Source: JAUVUV01 sp964548275 (GTDB taxonomy: Bacteria > Gemmatimonadota > Glassbacteria > GWA2-58-10). From it: DNA of 64,000 nt. Below, one piece after another: positions 52,298-61,601 of this stretch (positions are counted from its first letter, which is position 1; each line of letters starts with the position of its first letter). The translations under genes and the position numbers were made by a program. The notes below the pieces were generated by a model. The model worked only from the letters and a program-made list of their open reading frames with translations. It was not told where the DNA came from and did not search any database. Where the stretch lies: the NCBI GenBank assembly GCA_964548275.1, contig CAZJQI010000001.1, forward strand, positions 87,430-151,429, in the 5' to 3' direction.

Positions 52298-53026
52298 TTG
52301 CGCTATGCAATTATTTCTGATATACACGGTAACCTCCAGGCTGCCGAGGCTGTCCTGGGACTGATCGAAAGACTCGATGTCGGACAGATTGTCTGCCTGG
52401 GAGATATAGTCGGTTACGGAGGAGATCCTTCCCGCTGCGTGGATCTTGTCCGCCGGTTCTGTTCCAGGGTTATCATCGGCAACCATGATGCCGGCGCTGT
52501 CGGCCTGACCTCTGTGGACTATTTCAATCCCGCGGCCCGCGAAGCCGTTCTCTGGACAGACATGGTGTTGTCGGATGGAGAGAGGAACTATCTGCGAAAC
52601 CTGCCTTACGAAATCGACCTCGAGGATTTCCAGATAGTGCATTCGACACCGGATGATCCAGCCCAATGGAAGTATCTGTTGATCAAGGAGGAGGCCGGCC
52701 CGCTTTTCGATTTTTTCAGTGGTAGTCTCCTTTTTTACGGTCATACGCACGTACCGATCATTTTCCGAAGGGACGCGGAAGGAACTGTGTATGCGGCCAA
52801 TACTGATGATTTTATCCTCGAGAAGCAGGTCAGGTACATAATCAACGTAGGGAGTGTCGGTCAGCCCAGGGATGGAGACCCCAGAGCCGCGTTTGCAGTT
52901 TACGACAGCGAAAGCCAAAAGATGACTTTTTACAGGGAACCTTACGATATCACCGCAGCCCAGAAGAGGATCCTGCAAAACGGCCTGCCCAAGATACTCG
53001 CAATCCGACTGACATTCGGCAGGTAG
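52298..53026 (+). CDS. YfcE/MJ0936-type metallophosphoesterase
   Basis: 242 residues starting at TTG 52298, eight bases after the nusB stop. Metal-binding motifs are present: AIISDIHGN, GDIVGYGGDP, IGNHD and YGHTHVP, as in calcineurin-like phosphoesterases of the YfcE group. It hydrolyses phosphodiesters or phosphomonoesters; substrate unknown. Overlap with nusB suggests one transcript from ribD. Confidence 0.9.
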   Translation: MRYAIISDIHGNLQAAEAVLGLIERLDVGQIVCLGDIVGYGGDPSRCVDLVRRFCSRVIIGNHDAGAVGLTSVDYFNPAAREAVLWTDMVLSDGERNYLRNLPYEIDLEDFQIVHSTPDDPAQWKYLLIKEEAGPLFDFFSGSLLFYGHTHVPIIFRRDAEGTVYAANTDDFILEKQVRYIINVGSVGQPRDGDPRAAFAVYDSESQKMTFYREPYDITAAQKRILQNGLPKILAIRLTFGR

Positions 53027-53034
53027 GAATCGAG

Positions 53035-54168
53035 ATGGGTTACAGAATTCTTCTAATTAACTGGCGGGACATTGAACATCCAGAGGCTGGTGGCGCTGAG
53101 GTCCACGCTCACGAAATATTCCGCCGCATTGCCTCTTCAGGCCACCAGGTGACTTTCCTGTGTTGCGCCTGGCCGGGCTGTGAGAAACAGGTCACACTCG
53201 GTGGGATCAGGGTGATCCGCGCCGGCAGTAATTTCACTTTCAACTACTCGGTTTCTTTGCTCCTCCGCCGTCTTCTTGTCTCTCCCGGATTCGATATCAT
53301 CGTTGAGGACGTGAACAAGATTCCTTTCTGCACTCCCCAACTAACAAGTCTGCCCAAACTCATCCTCTTTCACCATTTATTCGGAGCTACTATATTCCGG
53401 GAGGTTTCCCCTCCGGTAGCCGCCTATGTCTATCTCTGGGAGAGACTCATTCCTCTGATCTACCGCCGCCAATGGGTGCAGGCCGTCTCGCAAGATACGG
53501 CTGCTGAGCTGGCGGGAATGGGATTTGCAGAGGACAAAATCCGGGTAGTTTACAACGGGATCGACTGCACCAGATACACTCCCGCCACGGAGTTGGAGGG
53601 GCGGGCAGCCGAAAAGCCCTATCTTCTTTACATGGGCCGGATAAAAAGGTACAAACGGCTGGAACTGATTCTCGAGGCCTTCTCCCGGGCAGTCAGCCAT
53701 GGGCTGGACAGCCGCATTCGTCTGGTTTTCGCAGGAGGCGGGGATGATTACCCGCGGCTGAAAACCAGAGCCAGGAGACTCGGCATCCAAAGCCGGACGG
53801 ATTTCTTGGGCCGGGTCTCCGAAGAAGTGAAAATCGACCTTCTCCAGCACGCTCTCTGCGTGGTCAATTCCTCTCCCAAGGAAGGGTGGGGTATCACCAA
53901 CATGGAGGCTTCAGCCTGTGGCACACCGGTAATCGCCAGCCGCTCGCCGGGCCTTAGGGAATCAGTGAAAGATGGGGAGTCGGGCTTTCTGTTCAACCCC
54001 GGCGATGCGGCAGATTTCGGCTCGCAGATAGTACGGGTGGTATCCGACCCCCGGCTGCGCAGAAAGCTTGGGCAAGGTGCGCGCCGGTTTGCAGAGACTT
54101 TCAGCTGGGATGACTCGGCACAAAAGACCCTCGCCTATATCGAGGATATTCTGGAGAAAAATGGATGA
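53035..54168 (+). CDS. GT4 family glycosyltransferase
   Basis: 377 residues of GT-B fold. The N-terminal acceptor domain carries RDIEHPEAGGAEVHAHEIFR; the C-terminal donor domain has LYMGRIKRYKRLELILEAF and the family E-x7-E-like motif SSPKEGWGITNMEASACGTP. GT4 enzymes transfer sugars from nucleotide-sugar or lipid donors in glycan synthesis. It opens the glycan locus and is followed by a flippase remnant whose start overlaps its stop. Confidence 0.93.
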   Translation: MGYRILLINWRDIEHPEAGGAEVHAHEIFRRIASSGHQVTFLCCAWPGCEKQVTLGGIRVIRAGSNFTFNYSVSLLLRRLLVSPGFDIIVEDVNKIPFCTPQLTSLPKLILFHHLFGATIFREVSPPVAAYVYLWERLIPLIYRRQWVQAVSQDTAAELAGMGFAEDKIRVVYNGIDCTRYTPATELEGRAAEKPYLLYMGRIKRYKRLELILEAFSRAVSHGLDSRIRLVFAGGGDDYPRLKTRARRLGIQSRTDFLGRVSEEVKIDLLQHALCVVNSSPKEGWGITNMEASACGTPVIASRSPGLRESVKDGESGFLFNPGDAADFGSQIVRVVSDPRLRRKLGQGARRFAETFSWDDSAQKTLAYIEDILEKNG

Positions 54169-54551
54169 GCAACAGCCGCCCTCGTCAAAGTAACGGTTTG
54201 ATCAAGCACGGCACAGTAATGCTCGTAGCTATTGTGATTACGGGTCTGAGCAATACGCTTTTCTATGTGCTGACGATCCGGATGCTCACCAGGGAGGATT
54301 TCGGCGATTACAACGGCCTGATATCTCTCCACTATATCCTGATCATGCCGTTTGCGGCAGTGCAGATTGTCACCGCCCGCTACGTTTCAGCTTTTGAAAG
54401 CCAGCATATGCTGGGCCAGGTGGCATCGCTTCTGCGGCGCTCCATTTTCAAGCTGAGCCTGGCATTCAGCAGCGATTCCTGCATAGAAAGCAACTGGCTG
54501 ACAGGCTGCTATTTTTCCCCTCCAGGTACCCAACGTTTTCTTTTGGCTTGA
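54165..54551 (+). pseudogene. Truncated flippase (Wzx/MATE-type) remnant
   Basis: Only the first ~100 residues of a polysaccharide flippase are in frame: a start overlapping the GT4 stop (ATGA), then VMLVAIVITGLSNTLFYVLT and IRMLTREDFGDYNGLISL, two membrane helices. After about residue 98 the frame loses its character and ends at 54551. Further family-like sequence appears in another frame at about 54519-54560 (FPLQVPNVFFWLDCIN), followed by AT-rich sequence. Full proteins of this family have about 400-480 residues, so this is a frameshifted, deleted gene. No other flippase is seen in the locus. Confidence 0.8.
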
Positions 54552-54638
54552 CTGTATCAACATTTTTTTTATTATAGAAAATTTATAGCAAATTTATTTT
54601 TATCCGAGCAATAATTTATCAACGGTTAGGCCGGGAAT

Positions 54639-55373
54639 ATGGATGTAGCCGAAAAGACACAGGAATTCATCCATCGCCATCCCTGGGAAATATCTCGCCG
54701 TAGTTGCCTTTGTTCCCTGATCGCTTCCGGCAGCCGTGAGCTGGTATACGCTGACGTCGGTGCCGGAGATATGTATGTGGTCGAAGAAATCAAAGAGTAT
54801 ACCGACCGGAAAATATTCGCTATCGATACAAATTTTCCTTCCTTCGAGTTTACCGATACAGTACTGATGTTTTGCGACCTGGACGCAGTGGACAAGGGCA
54901 GCGTTGATCGGGTTCTGCTGCTGGACGTTCTGGAGCATATTGAAAAGGACGATGAATTCCTGTCTTCCCTGGCCGGCTTGTTGCGCCCTGGAGGGCAATT
55001 GTTGATTTCGGTGCCGGCTTTTCAGTTTCTCTTTTCGCCGCACGATTTATTCCTCAAGCATTTCCGCCGATACACCGCTAGTCAGCTCGAATCTCTGGCT
55101 CACCGTCACGGCCTCGAAACCGTGGAATTATTTTATTTCTACAGCGGCCCTTTCATTGTCCGCTGCCTGGAGATGATCCTGTATAAGCTTGGAAGAAAAA
55201 AGGAATTTTCACGCGTCGTCAGCGAATGGAAGCACAGTGAAAGGAGCCTGTTTACCCGTTTGTACACTGGAATTCTTAACCTCGACTTCAAAATCAATCA
55301 TCTGCTGGCCAAGTTCAGAATCAAAATCCCGGGACTCAGCTTATGTCTGCTGTGCAGGAAAAAGTTTGCCTGA
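54639..55373 (+). CDS. Class I SAM-dependent methyltransferase
   Basis: 244 residues. The SAM-binding signature starts at YADVGAGDMYVVEEI, followed by acidic loop FAIDTN and the post-strand motifs DRVLLLDVLEHIEKDDEFLS and LAGLLRPGGQLLISVPAF. The family acts on O or N groups of glycans, lipids or small molecules. It overlaps the next gene by 31 bases, so both should be co-expressed. Confidence 0.87.
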   Translation: MDVAEKTQEFIHRHPWEISRRSCLCSLIASGSRELVYADVGAGDMYVVEEIKEYTDRKIFAIDTNFPSFEFTDTVLMFCDLDAVDKGSVDRVLLLDVLEHIEKDDEFLSSLAGLLRPGGQLLISVPAFQFLFSPHDLFLKHFRRYTASQLESLAHRHGLETVELFYFYSGPFIVRCLEMILYKLGRKKEFSRVVSEWKHSERSLFTRLYTGILNLDFKINHLLAKFRIKIPGLSLCLLCRKKFA

Positions 55374-56077
55374 TAATACCCTGTTATAACGAAGAGGAAC
55401 GCCTGGATTTCAGCCGCTTCAAAAGCTACGGTTTTATCCATTATCTATTCGTTAACGACGGTTCCACCGACGCCACTTTGCAACGCCTTCAGGAAAACGT
55501 CACCGAACCCGATTATTATTTGGACCTGAGTGCCAACTGCGGCAAAGCTGAGGCGGTGCGCAAAGGGATTCTCCATGCCCGGAAGCTGCCGATCTGGGAG
55601 GAAATCACCTGGGTGGGATTCTGGGACGCCGACCTGGCAACCCCGGTCGAAGAAGTTGAATTCTTCCTGCGCTTTATTGAAATCACCGGCAAGGGTGCCG
55701 ATGCCATTTACGGCAGCCGGGTCGACCGGCTGGGAGGGGCCATTTCCAGGGATTACCTGCGGCACCTGCTGGGCAGGGTTTTCGCCACGGTCGTGCAACT
55801 GGTGCTCAACACCGGCAGTTACGACTCTCAGTGCGGGGCGAAGCTGTTCAAGAAAAGCGTGGTGGAAGAGGCTTTTGCCGAGCCGTTTATTTCACGATGG
55901 CTTTTCGATATCGAAATACTGCTCCGACTCAGAAACCGGCGGATAGTGGAATGTCCCCTGAGGCAGTGGTCGGAAATAAGGGGTTCAAAAATCAGGTTTT
56001 TTTCTTTTACGGCCAGAGCGTTGCGGGACATCTGGTTGATACGCTTGCGCTACGGCAGAAAGACTTCTGCCTCATAG
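55343..56077 (+). CDS. GT2 glycosyltransferase, dolichyl-phosphate-type
   Basis: 244 residues. GT-A fold with CLIIPCYNEEERLDFSRF and FVNDGSTDATL, a GFWDADLATP donor-site motif and YDSQCGAKLFKKSV, a pattern typical of polyprenyl-phosphate glucose or mannose synthases. It lacks transmembrane helices. It may load a sugar on a lipid carrier for this locus. Overlap with the methyltransferase gene indicates translational coupling. Confidence 0.87.
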   Translation: MSAVQEKVCLIIPCYNEEERLDFSRFKSYGFIHYLFVNDGSTDATLQRLQENVTEPDYYLDLSANCGKAEAVRKGILHARKLPIWEEITWVGFWDADLATPVEEVEFFLRFIEITGKGADAIYGSRVDRLGGAISRDYLRHLLGRVFATVVQLVLNTGSYDSQCGAKLFKKSVVEEAFAEPFISRWLFDIEILLRLRNRRIVECPLRQWSEIRGSKIRFFSFTARALRDIWLIRLRYGRKTSAS

Positions 56078-56101
56078 TGGCCGCACCCTTTCGCCCGAAA
56101 A

Positions 56102-58357
56102 TCATTTGGCCTGGGATGGGGTTACATCAAAGTGGGTGAAGGCGGCGGAGAACTCGGCACTGCGGTAGAGTATCCTGAGCGAGGTGGTACCGTCCAGAGA
56201 TTCCAGAAGCAGTTCCACCGATTTTCCGGCCGGCAGGTTTATCCCCTGAATCGTCACCTGTGTAACTTTCGCATTACTCAAGGTGTATTCTCCGATTATA
56301 CTACCCTCCAGACTGGCCCTGATTTTCCGCGGCGCTCCCAGCGAAAGGGCCAGCGCCCGCAGGTCTACCCGCTGAGGCTTATCCAGTAAATTACACACCC
56401 GGATCGTTCCCCGGCCCAGCATGAAACGCCAGCCGATCCTATTCTGTCCCTCGCCGTGGGGAACCAGTGGCGGTTCGAAGCCCTCGTTCTTCAATTTCAG
56501 ATCCAGTTCGGAATAATTATAGAACGGCCGGGTGTCGAAAGTGAGCATTACTGTAGCCGGTTCGGCGGTAATCCGGTAGATCGCGTCCGTGCCGAAATCT
56601 TCCACTAGTTCTAGCCCCTCCGCCCGGCTGAAATCCGCAAGCGGCAAATGAGGCGAGCCGGTGTGGTTGCGTTCGTGGCGTATGACGTAATCAACGTCGA
56701 AATATTTGAGAAGGCGCACGTTGACCGGATCGGTTATCGCGCCGGGGTAGTCCATCTCCAGCCAGAAGGGGAAATATTCTTCCGGGATGTTGGTTATGTC
56801 GAAAAAGCGGTTGAAAAGCTGCTTTTTATGGATAGTCTGAAAAAAGAAATAGTCGGTGTTGGTCATGCCGGTGACCGCCACCGGCGGATATTCGAACAAC
56901 ATGGCCTCGTTTTCCAAGGTGGCGAGTTTCGCGTAGACCGGCGGAGACTCTTCGGGCCGGGTAGCCACTCGGGTCAGGACCAACGGGTGAGAGTATTCCA
57001 CCGCCAGAAGCAGGATCAGCCCGGCCAGCAGCCAATCGATTGAGCGGCGGCCTTCCCTGCGCCGGATGAGTGCTGCCATGCCGTAACCGGCCAGGACGGC
57101 CACACTGAGCTGGACGAAAATCCCGTAGCGGCCGATAGCGCGGATAAAGGGCGCCAGCTTGTGGATCAGCAGCGACGGCATCGGTATTGTCATCGGCCCA
57201 ACTGTCAGGTGGGGGCCCAGGGTGATACTGAACGCTCCCAGTCCGAACAAGATCAGCAGCCAGGCACGCCAGTCGCGTCTGGAGCTTCTCAGGCCATATA
57301 TCGCCAGCACAAGCGGCACCCAGCCCACATAGATCGCCGATTCGGTGAGGTTGCGCCGGATCGGCACGATCTGGCTCGTCACCGAACCGAACAACGGGTG
57401 GTCCCCCCCTGGAATCAGGTAGTTGGCCAGGCTCAGGGCGAATCGTTCCTGCCAGTGCAGGGGACGCTGCACCAGGGCGGCGGTCGGTCCCAGGTACAAT
57501 ACGTAGGCGGCTGTTGAACCGGCGATCAAAACAACGGTAGCCACCGCAACCATCGCCCATTGCCGGCTGCTTACCCGGGCGAATGCGCCGGTAATCTTTC
57601 GGCCGGAAGAAAATTCGTAAAAGAAACGGTCAACAAACCTCACCAGCAGCCAACTGACGAATCCCAGCAGCAATATCAGGTAGTAATAGGGGCTGGAGTA
57701 AATACCAAGGGCCAGAATCGCCAGGGCCAGTACTGCCCAGCTCCTCCACACCGGCTGCCGGTACAGGCGGAACAGCCCGTAGAAAAGGAATGGGAAAGTC
57801 CAGATCGGCGCCAGGTCCAGGTGCACGATAGAACGGGCATAGGCGTAGGGACAGAAAGCGAAAGCCATCCCGGATACAATCCCGGCCAGGTTATTGCCGG
57901 TGAGTTCACGCACCAGCAGCCATGTGAAGAACCCGCTGAGGATAAAATTGAACAGTACGTAGAGGTTCACCGAGGGGACCGGGCCGAAAATGGCCGTGAA
58001 CGGCAACATCAACGTGGGGAACTTGTGCAGGGTGAAAACCGAGGATTGATTATATGGCCCGGCGATCAGGTCAAAACGGAAGGGTGAGGAGTGGAGCTCC
58101 AGCAACTGCACCTTGGCGCTCCAGAACTGCCAGATCGCCCAGAAAATGTCGCCGTATGAATGATGGTATTTGCCCATGATCGAGCCGCCGAGCGAAAAGA
58201 TAAGCGGCAGGGTGTAGAGCAGTGTAAGCCCGGCGAAAACAGCAACAACCCGCCAGGGACCGATCCAGTTTTCAACCAGCGGATGAAACGCCCCGGCCTG
58301 TGGCTGTGTGACTTGATGCTGAACACCTGTTTTCTTTTTCCGGCTCCTGCGGGTCAA
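56102..58357 (-). CDS. Large polytopic membrane protein, GT-C-like
   Basis: 751 residues. About 10-12 transmembrane helices span residues 35-430, with a first periplasmic loop containing SYGDIFWAIWQFW, similar in style to GT-C glycosyltransferases that use lipid-linked sugars. The C-terminal 280 residues are soluble and beta-rich. The family is unassigned; I call it GT-C-like from topology and context only. It is the one minus-strand gene within the plus-strand locus. A partial paralogue of its C-terminal domain survives at 61032-61535. Confidence 0.62.
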   Translation of the reverse strand: MTRRSRKKKTGVQHQVTQPQAGAFHPLVENWIGPWRVVAVFAGLTLLYTLPLIFSLGGSIMGKYHHSYGDIFWAIWQFWSAKVQLLELHSSPFRFDLIAGPYNQSSVFTLHKFPTLMLPFTAIFGPVPSVNLYVLFNFILSGFFTWLLVRELTGNNLAGIVSGMAFAFCPYAYARSIVHLDLAPIWTFPFLFYGLFRLYRQPVWRSWAVLALAILALGIYSSPYYYLILLLGFVSWLLVRFVDRFFYEFSSGRKITGAFARVSSRQWAMVAVATVVLIAGSTAAYVLYLGPTAALVQRPLHWQERFALSLANYLIPGGDHPLFGSVTSQIVPIRRNLTESAIYVGWVPLVLAIYGLRSSRRDWRAWLLILFGLGAFSITLGPHLTVGPMTIPMPSLLIHKLAPFIRAIGRYGIFVQLSVAVLAGYGMAALIRRREGRRSIDWLLAGLILLLAVEYSHPLVLTRVATRPEESPPVYAKLATLENEAMLFEYPPVAVTGMTNTDYFFFQTIHKKQLFNRFFDITNIPEEYFPFWLEMDYPGAITDPVNVRLLKYFDVDYVIRHERNHTGSPHLPLADFSRAEGLELVEDFGTDAIYRITAEPATVMLTFDTRPFYNYSELDLKLKNEGFEPPLVPHGEGQNRIGWRFMLGRGTIRVCNLLDKPQRVDLRALALSLGAPRKIRASLEGSIIGEYTLSNAKVTQVTIQGINLPAGKSVELLLESLDGTTSLRILYRSAEFSAAFTHFDVTPSQAK

Positions 58358-58454
58358 TATCTAAGTTCTCCTTTGCGAATAATATTCTTGAGGGTGCGAC
58401 AAACCGGAAAACCAGTTGAAATTAACCTTAAGTGTAAAAGCACCTTGCCGTTAA

Positions 58455-58889
58455 ATCAATCACTTTATCGGTAGAGTTGTTGCGGCTCCTCAGAGGCCGG
58501 GCTTCAGCAGTCGAATTCGACAACCACCACGGTATCGAAAGGAACTCTATCGCGACCACTTGAAACAAATCAGAAGCTACGCTCTGCACTGGGGATTTTT
58601 TGTCAAGCGGTTTCCGGAAACCAGCTTTCTGCCGGCCTATTTCGCCCCCTCCATACTCGTTTTCGTTCTGGCTCTGGGTTGGGTGGCGGGTTTTATCTGG
58701 GCCCCGCTGGGAACTGTTTACTTAGTGGGAGTTTTAGCCTATATTGTTTTTGCGTTCCTCACCGCGGCACTCAGCCTGGATCCTCGGCGAATCTGGCTTG
58801 TATTCAGCGGGATCCTGCTTTCTCACCTGACTTACGGTGTTTACTTTATCAAAGGCCTTCTCTCCAGAGGACTCGATGAAAATAGATAG
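58455..58889 (+). pseudogene. C-terminal remnant of a GT2 glycosyltransferase
   Basis: The frame opens after a stop at 58452-58454 with no plausible start; TTG 58560 is internal. The predicted sequence PRYRKELYRDHLKQIRSYAL then HWGFFVKRFPETS and helices ending LSHLTYGVYFIKGLL matches the C-terminal end of membrane GT2 enzymes of the ExoA kind, which end in a conserved H-L-[ST]-Y-G motif. The catalytic N-terminal domain is missing, so the gene is truncated. Confidence 0.7.
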
Positions 58890-58984
58890 CCTTTAACAGA
58901 TACTGAAAACCTCGCCGTTCTACGTGAGGGAATCGTTTTCGGATAACACGTTTTTTAAAAAAGGCGGCCAACTTTTTAGCGCGG

Positions 58985-59872
58985 GTGAGCCGGACATTGA
59001 AAAATCTCAATTATTTAATCAAAACGATGCGGCCGGTACAATGGATCAAAAATCTGCTTGTTTTAGCCGGGCTGGTTTTCGCCGAAAAAATCGGTGACTT
59101 GCATCTGAGCTGGCTTGCCTTTCAGGCTTTCCTGGTTTTCTGCATGCTCTCCTCGGCAGTGTACCTGATCAATGATGTTCTCGATCGCGAACACGACCGC
59201 AAACACCCGCTGAAAAAAGAACGCCCGGTGGCTTCGGGAAAACTGTCCCCGGGATTGTGCATTCTTGTGGCGATGATCCTTGCGCTTGCCGCAACCGCCT
59301 GGGCTCTGAAGCTGGGTCGGCAGTTTTCTATTGTAGGTGTTTCCTATCTTGTCCTGAATATCCTGTACACGGTTAAACTGAAGCATGTTGTGATTGTCGA
59401 TGTGATGGCTGTAGCGCTGGGATTTCTGCTGCGCGTTTTGGCCGGTACCGTGGTGATCAACGTTCAAACCAGCCACTGGATCCTGATCTGCACCTTTCTC
59501 CTCAGCCTTTTTCTCGCTTTCGGCAAACGCCGCCACGAGCTCATTCTTCTCGAAAGTGAGGCCTCCACCCACCGCGGCGTACTGGTTCATTACAGCCCCT
59601 ACTTTCTCGACCAGATGATCTCGGTGGTCACCGCGAGCACGCTGATCTGCTATACGCTCTACACCCTGAGCGAGGATACTGTGGCGCATGTCGGGAGCCG
59701 AAACCTGCTTTTTTCCGTTCCGTTTGTCATGTATGGCATTTTTCGCTACCTTTACCTGATCCACGAGCGAAAAGGCGGAGGTGACCCGACTCATCTTTTA
59801 CTCACAGACTTCTCTCTGCTCGGGGCGGTTGTGTGCTGGCTGGCAGTGGTTGGAATAGTATTATATTTATAA
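58985..59872 (+). CDS. UbiA-family prenyltransferase, DPPR synthase-like
   Basis: 295 residues, with about nine transmembrane helices. The magnesium/prenyl-diphosphate motif NDVLDREHDRKHPLKKERP and a second DVMAVALGFLLRVLAG region match decaprenyl-phosphate phosphoribosyltransferase (Rv3806c/DPPR synthase) relatives, including the MRPVQWIKNLLVLAG start. The family attaches phosphoribose to polyprenyl phosphate, making donors for arabinose-type glycans. GTG 58985 is the start used. In a Gram-negative-type locus a pentose-lipid donor is possible but unproven. Confidence 0.85.
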   Translation: MSRTLKNLNYLIKTMRPVQWIKNLLVLAGLVFAEKIGDLHLSWLAFQAFLVFCMLSSAVYLINDVLDREHDRKHPLKKERPVASGKLSPGLCILVAMILALAATAWALKLGRQFSIVGVSYLVLNILYTVKLKHVVIVDVMAVALGFLLRVLAGTVVINVQTSHWILICTFLLSLFLAFGKRRHELILLESEASTHRGVLVHYSPYFLDQMISVVTASTLICYTLYTLSEDTVAHVGSRNLLFSVPFVMYGIFRYLYLIHERKGGGDPTHLLLTDFSLLGAVVCWLAVVGIVLYL

Positions 59873-59937
59873 GAGGACAATGTTTGTGAATATTTGCTGC
59901 TGCATAATGGTTGTTTCTGCTGCCAGGGGGTTGGAGG

Positions 59938-61023
59938 ATGGGTAAGGCAAAGGTTGCGGTTCTGAAAACGGAACCCGCGCGCATACTGGAAGACTATGGG
60001 CGGCTGGCGGAACTGGCTGGGCTTGAGCAGGTTCTGGATTCGAGCTTGCAAACGATAATCAAGGACAACCTCTCCTGGCATTTCCCTTTTCCAGGGGCGA
60101 ACACCACGCCCTGGCAGCTGGAGGGAACTATTAAAGCCCTGAAAGAAAGGGGCTTCGACGATCTTGTAGCCGTGCAGAACGATACCGTGGTGACCAATGC
60201 TTTCAAGGGTGAGCGGCTGAACAAGTACGTGAATATTTTCTCGCGCTACGAAATACCGGTGCTCTATAATTTCCACAAAGAAGATATCAACTGGATTGAC
60301 TACCGCCCTAAGGGCAGGATGCTGGTTCTGGACAAAATCTATCCCGAGGGGATTAGAATCCCGGAGGAATTCCAGGGTAAAAACGTGGTTCACCTCCCTA
60401 CGTGCAAAACTCATATCTACACGGTAACGACCGGGGCAATGAAAAACGCTTTTGGCGGGCTGCTGAACCGTAAGCGCCATTATACTCACAGCGTGATCCA
60501 CGAAACACTGGTTGACCTTTTGCGCATCCAGAAAGAAATCCACAGCGGGATTTTCGCTTTCACTGACGGCACCACATGTGGGAGCGGCCCCGGGCCGCGA
60601 ACGATGATTCCCGTAGAGGCAGACCTGATCTTGGCCTCAGCCGACTGCACGGCTATCGATGCTGTGGCAAGCCGCCTGATGGGTTTCGATCCACTGAAAA
60701 TCGGCTATATCCGTATCGCCCACGAACAGGGCCTGGGTGTCGGCGACCCGCGCGAGATAGAACTGGTCGGGGAGGATGTAAGTAACCTTGACCTCAACTT
60801 TACAGTTGGCCACAACATGGCGAGCCTGGTCGGAGACCTTTTCTGGTTCAGTCCACTCAAGATTTTCCAGTGGATCCTTTTCCATACACCGCTGGTCTAT
60901 CCTTTTATCTTCGGTTCGGCCCTTTATCACGATTACATCTGGTACCCGACAAAAGGCAAACGCCTGGTCAACAAATGGCATGAAACGAAATGGGGCAGGC
61001 TTTTTGATAGTAATTATACATAG
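59938..61023 (+). CDS. DUF362 domain protein
   Basis: 361 residues from ATG 59938, chosen for the AGGGGG box seven bases upstream; TTG/ATG-like starts further upstream give a short unsupported extension. The DUF362 domain covers most of the protein (VVHLPTCKTHIYTVTTGAMK, NAFGGLLNRKRHYTHS, ADLILASADCTAIDAVASRL). No 4Fe-4S ferredoxin domain is attached, in contrast to many family members. The chemistry of the family is not known. It lies downstream of the UbiA-type enzyme on the same strand. Confidence 0.85.
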   Translation: MGKAKVAVLKTEPARILEDYGRLAELAGLEQVLDSSLQTIIKDNLSWHFPFPGANTTPWQLEGTIKALKERGFDDLVAVQNDTVVTNAFKGERLNKYVNIFSRYEIPVLYNFHKEDINWIDYRPKGRMLVLDKIYPEGIRIPEEFQGKNVVHLPTCKTHIYTVTTGAMKNAFGGLLNRKRHYTHSVIHETLVDLLRIQKEIHSGIFAFTDGTTCGSGPGPRTMIPVEADLILASADCTAIDAVASRLMGFDPLKIGYIRIAHEQGLGVGDPREIELVGEDVSNLDLNFTVGHNMASLVGDLFWFSPLKIFQWILFHTPLVYPFIFGSALYHDYIWYPTKGKRLVNKWHETKWGRLFDSNYT

Positions 61024-61031
61024 CGTCATAA

Positions 61032-61535
61032 ATTATTGCGCATAACTACAATTTCGGCAAAGATGCCCTTTACCGGGTAGTTGCCGAGCCTGCCACGGTT
61101 TTGCTTTCATTCGATACCCGTCCTTATTATAATTACTTGGAAACTGCCCGGGAAATTGGCAGCGAGGATTTCGACCCTCCAATGGTTTTAGGCGCTGGAG
61201 CCGGCCGCCTGGGTTGGAGGATAATGTGCGCTCGCGGCAGGCTCACTGTCCGCAACCTTCTGGATACATCCCAGAAAGTGGAGCTTGCCGCGCGGGCAGT
61301 ATCTTTCATAAAGCCGCGCAACCTGGTGATTGTGGCAGATAATGGTCTGAAAGTGCAGATACCCATTGGTACAGGGCCCCAGGATATAAGATTCAGCCCC
61401 CTTGATCTGCCGGCGAACGGCGAGATAGAGGTGATTTTCCACAGCCCGGAGGGTGTCAGCGAATTTCCCACCAACGCCGGCAAGATCAGGGCATCGATTG
61501 CCCTGGCCCGGATGGAAGTAATCAGGGTCGAATGA
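61032..61535 (+). pseudogene. C-terminal fragment paralogous to the 56102-58357 gene product
   Basis: The frame opens right after a stop at 61029-61031, eight bases past the DUF362 stop, and has no plausible start codon near its beginning. It aligns closely to the C-terminal domain of the large membrane protein: FGKDALYRVVAEPATVLLSF against FGTDAIYRITAEPATVMLTF, then DTRPYYNY against DTRPFYNY and RNLLDTSQKVEL against CNLLDKPQRVDL. About 150 residues remain of a 750-residue relative. All membrane helices are missing, so it is a truncated copy. Confidence 0.78.
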
Positions 61536-61601
61536 AAAAGTTCGTCTTGATATTCTGTTAACAGAAACCGTTTTTCCCGGAGCTTTATTCTGAGGTGAGA
61601 G

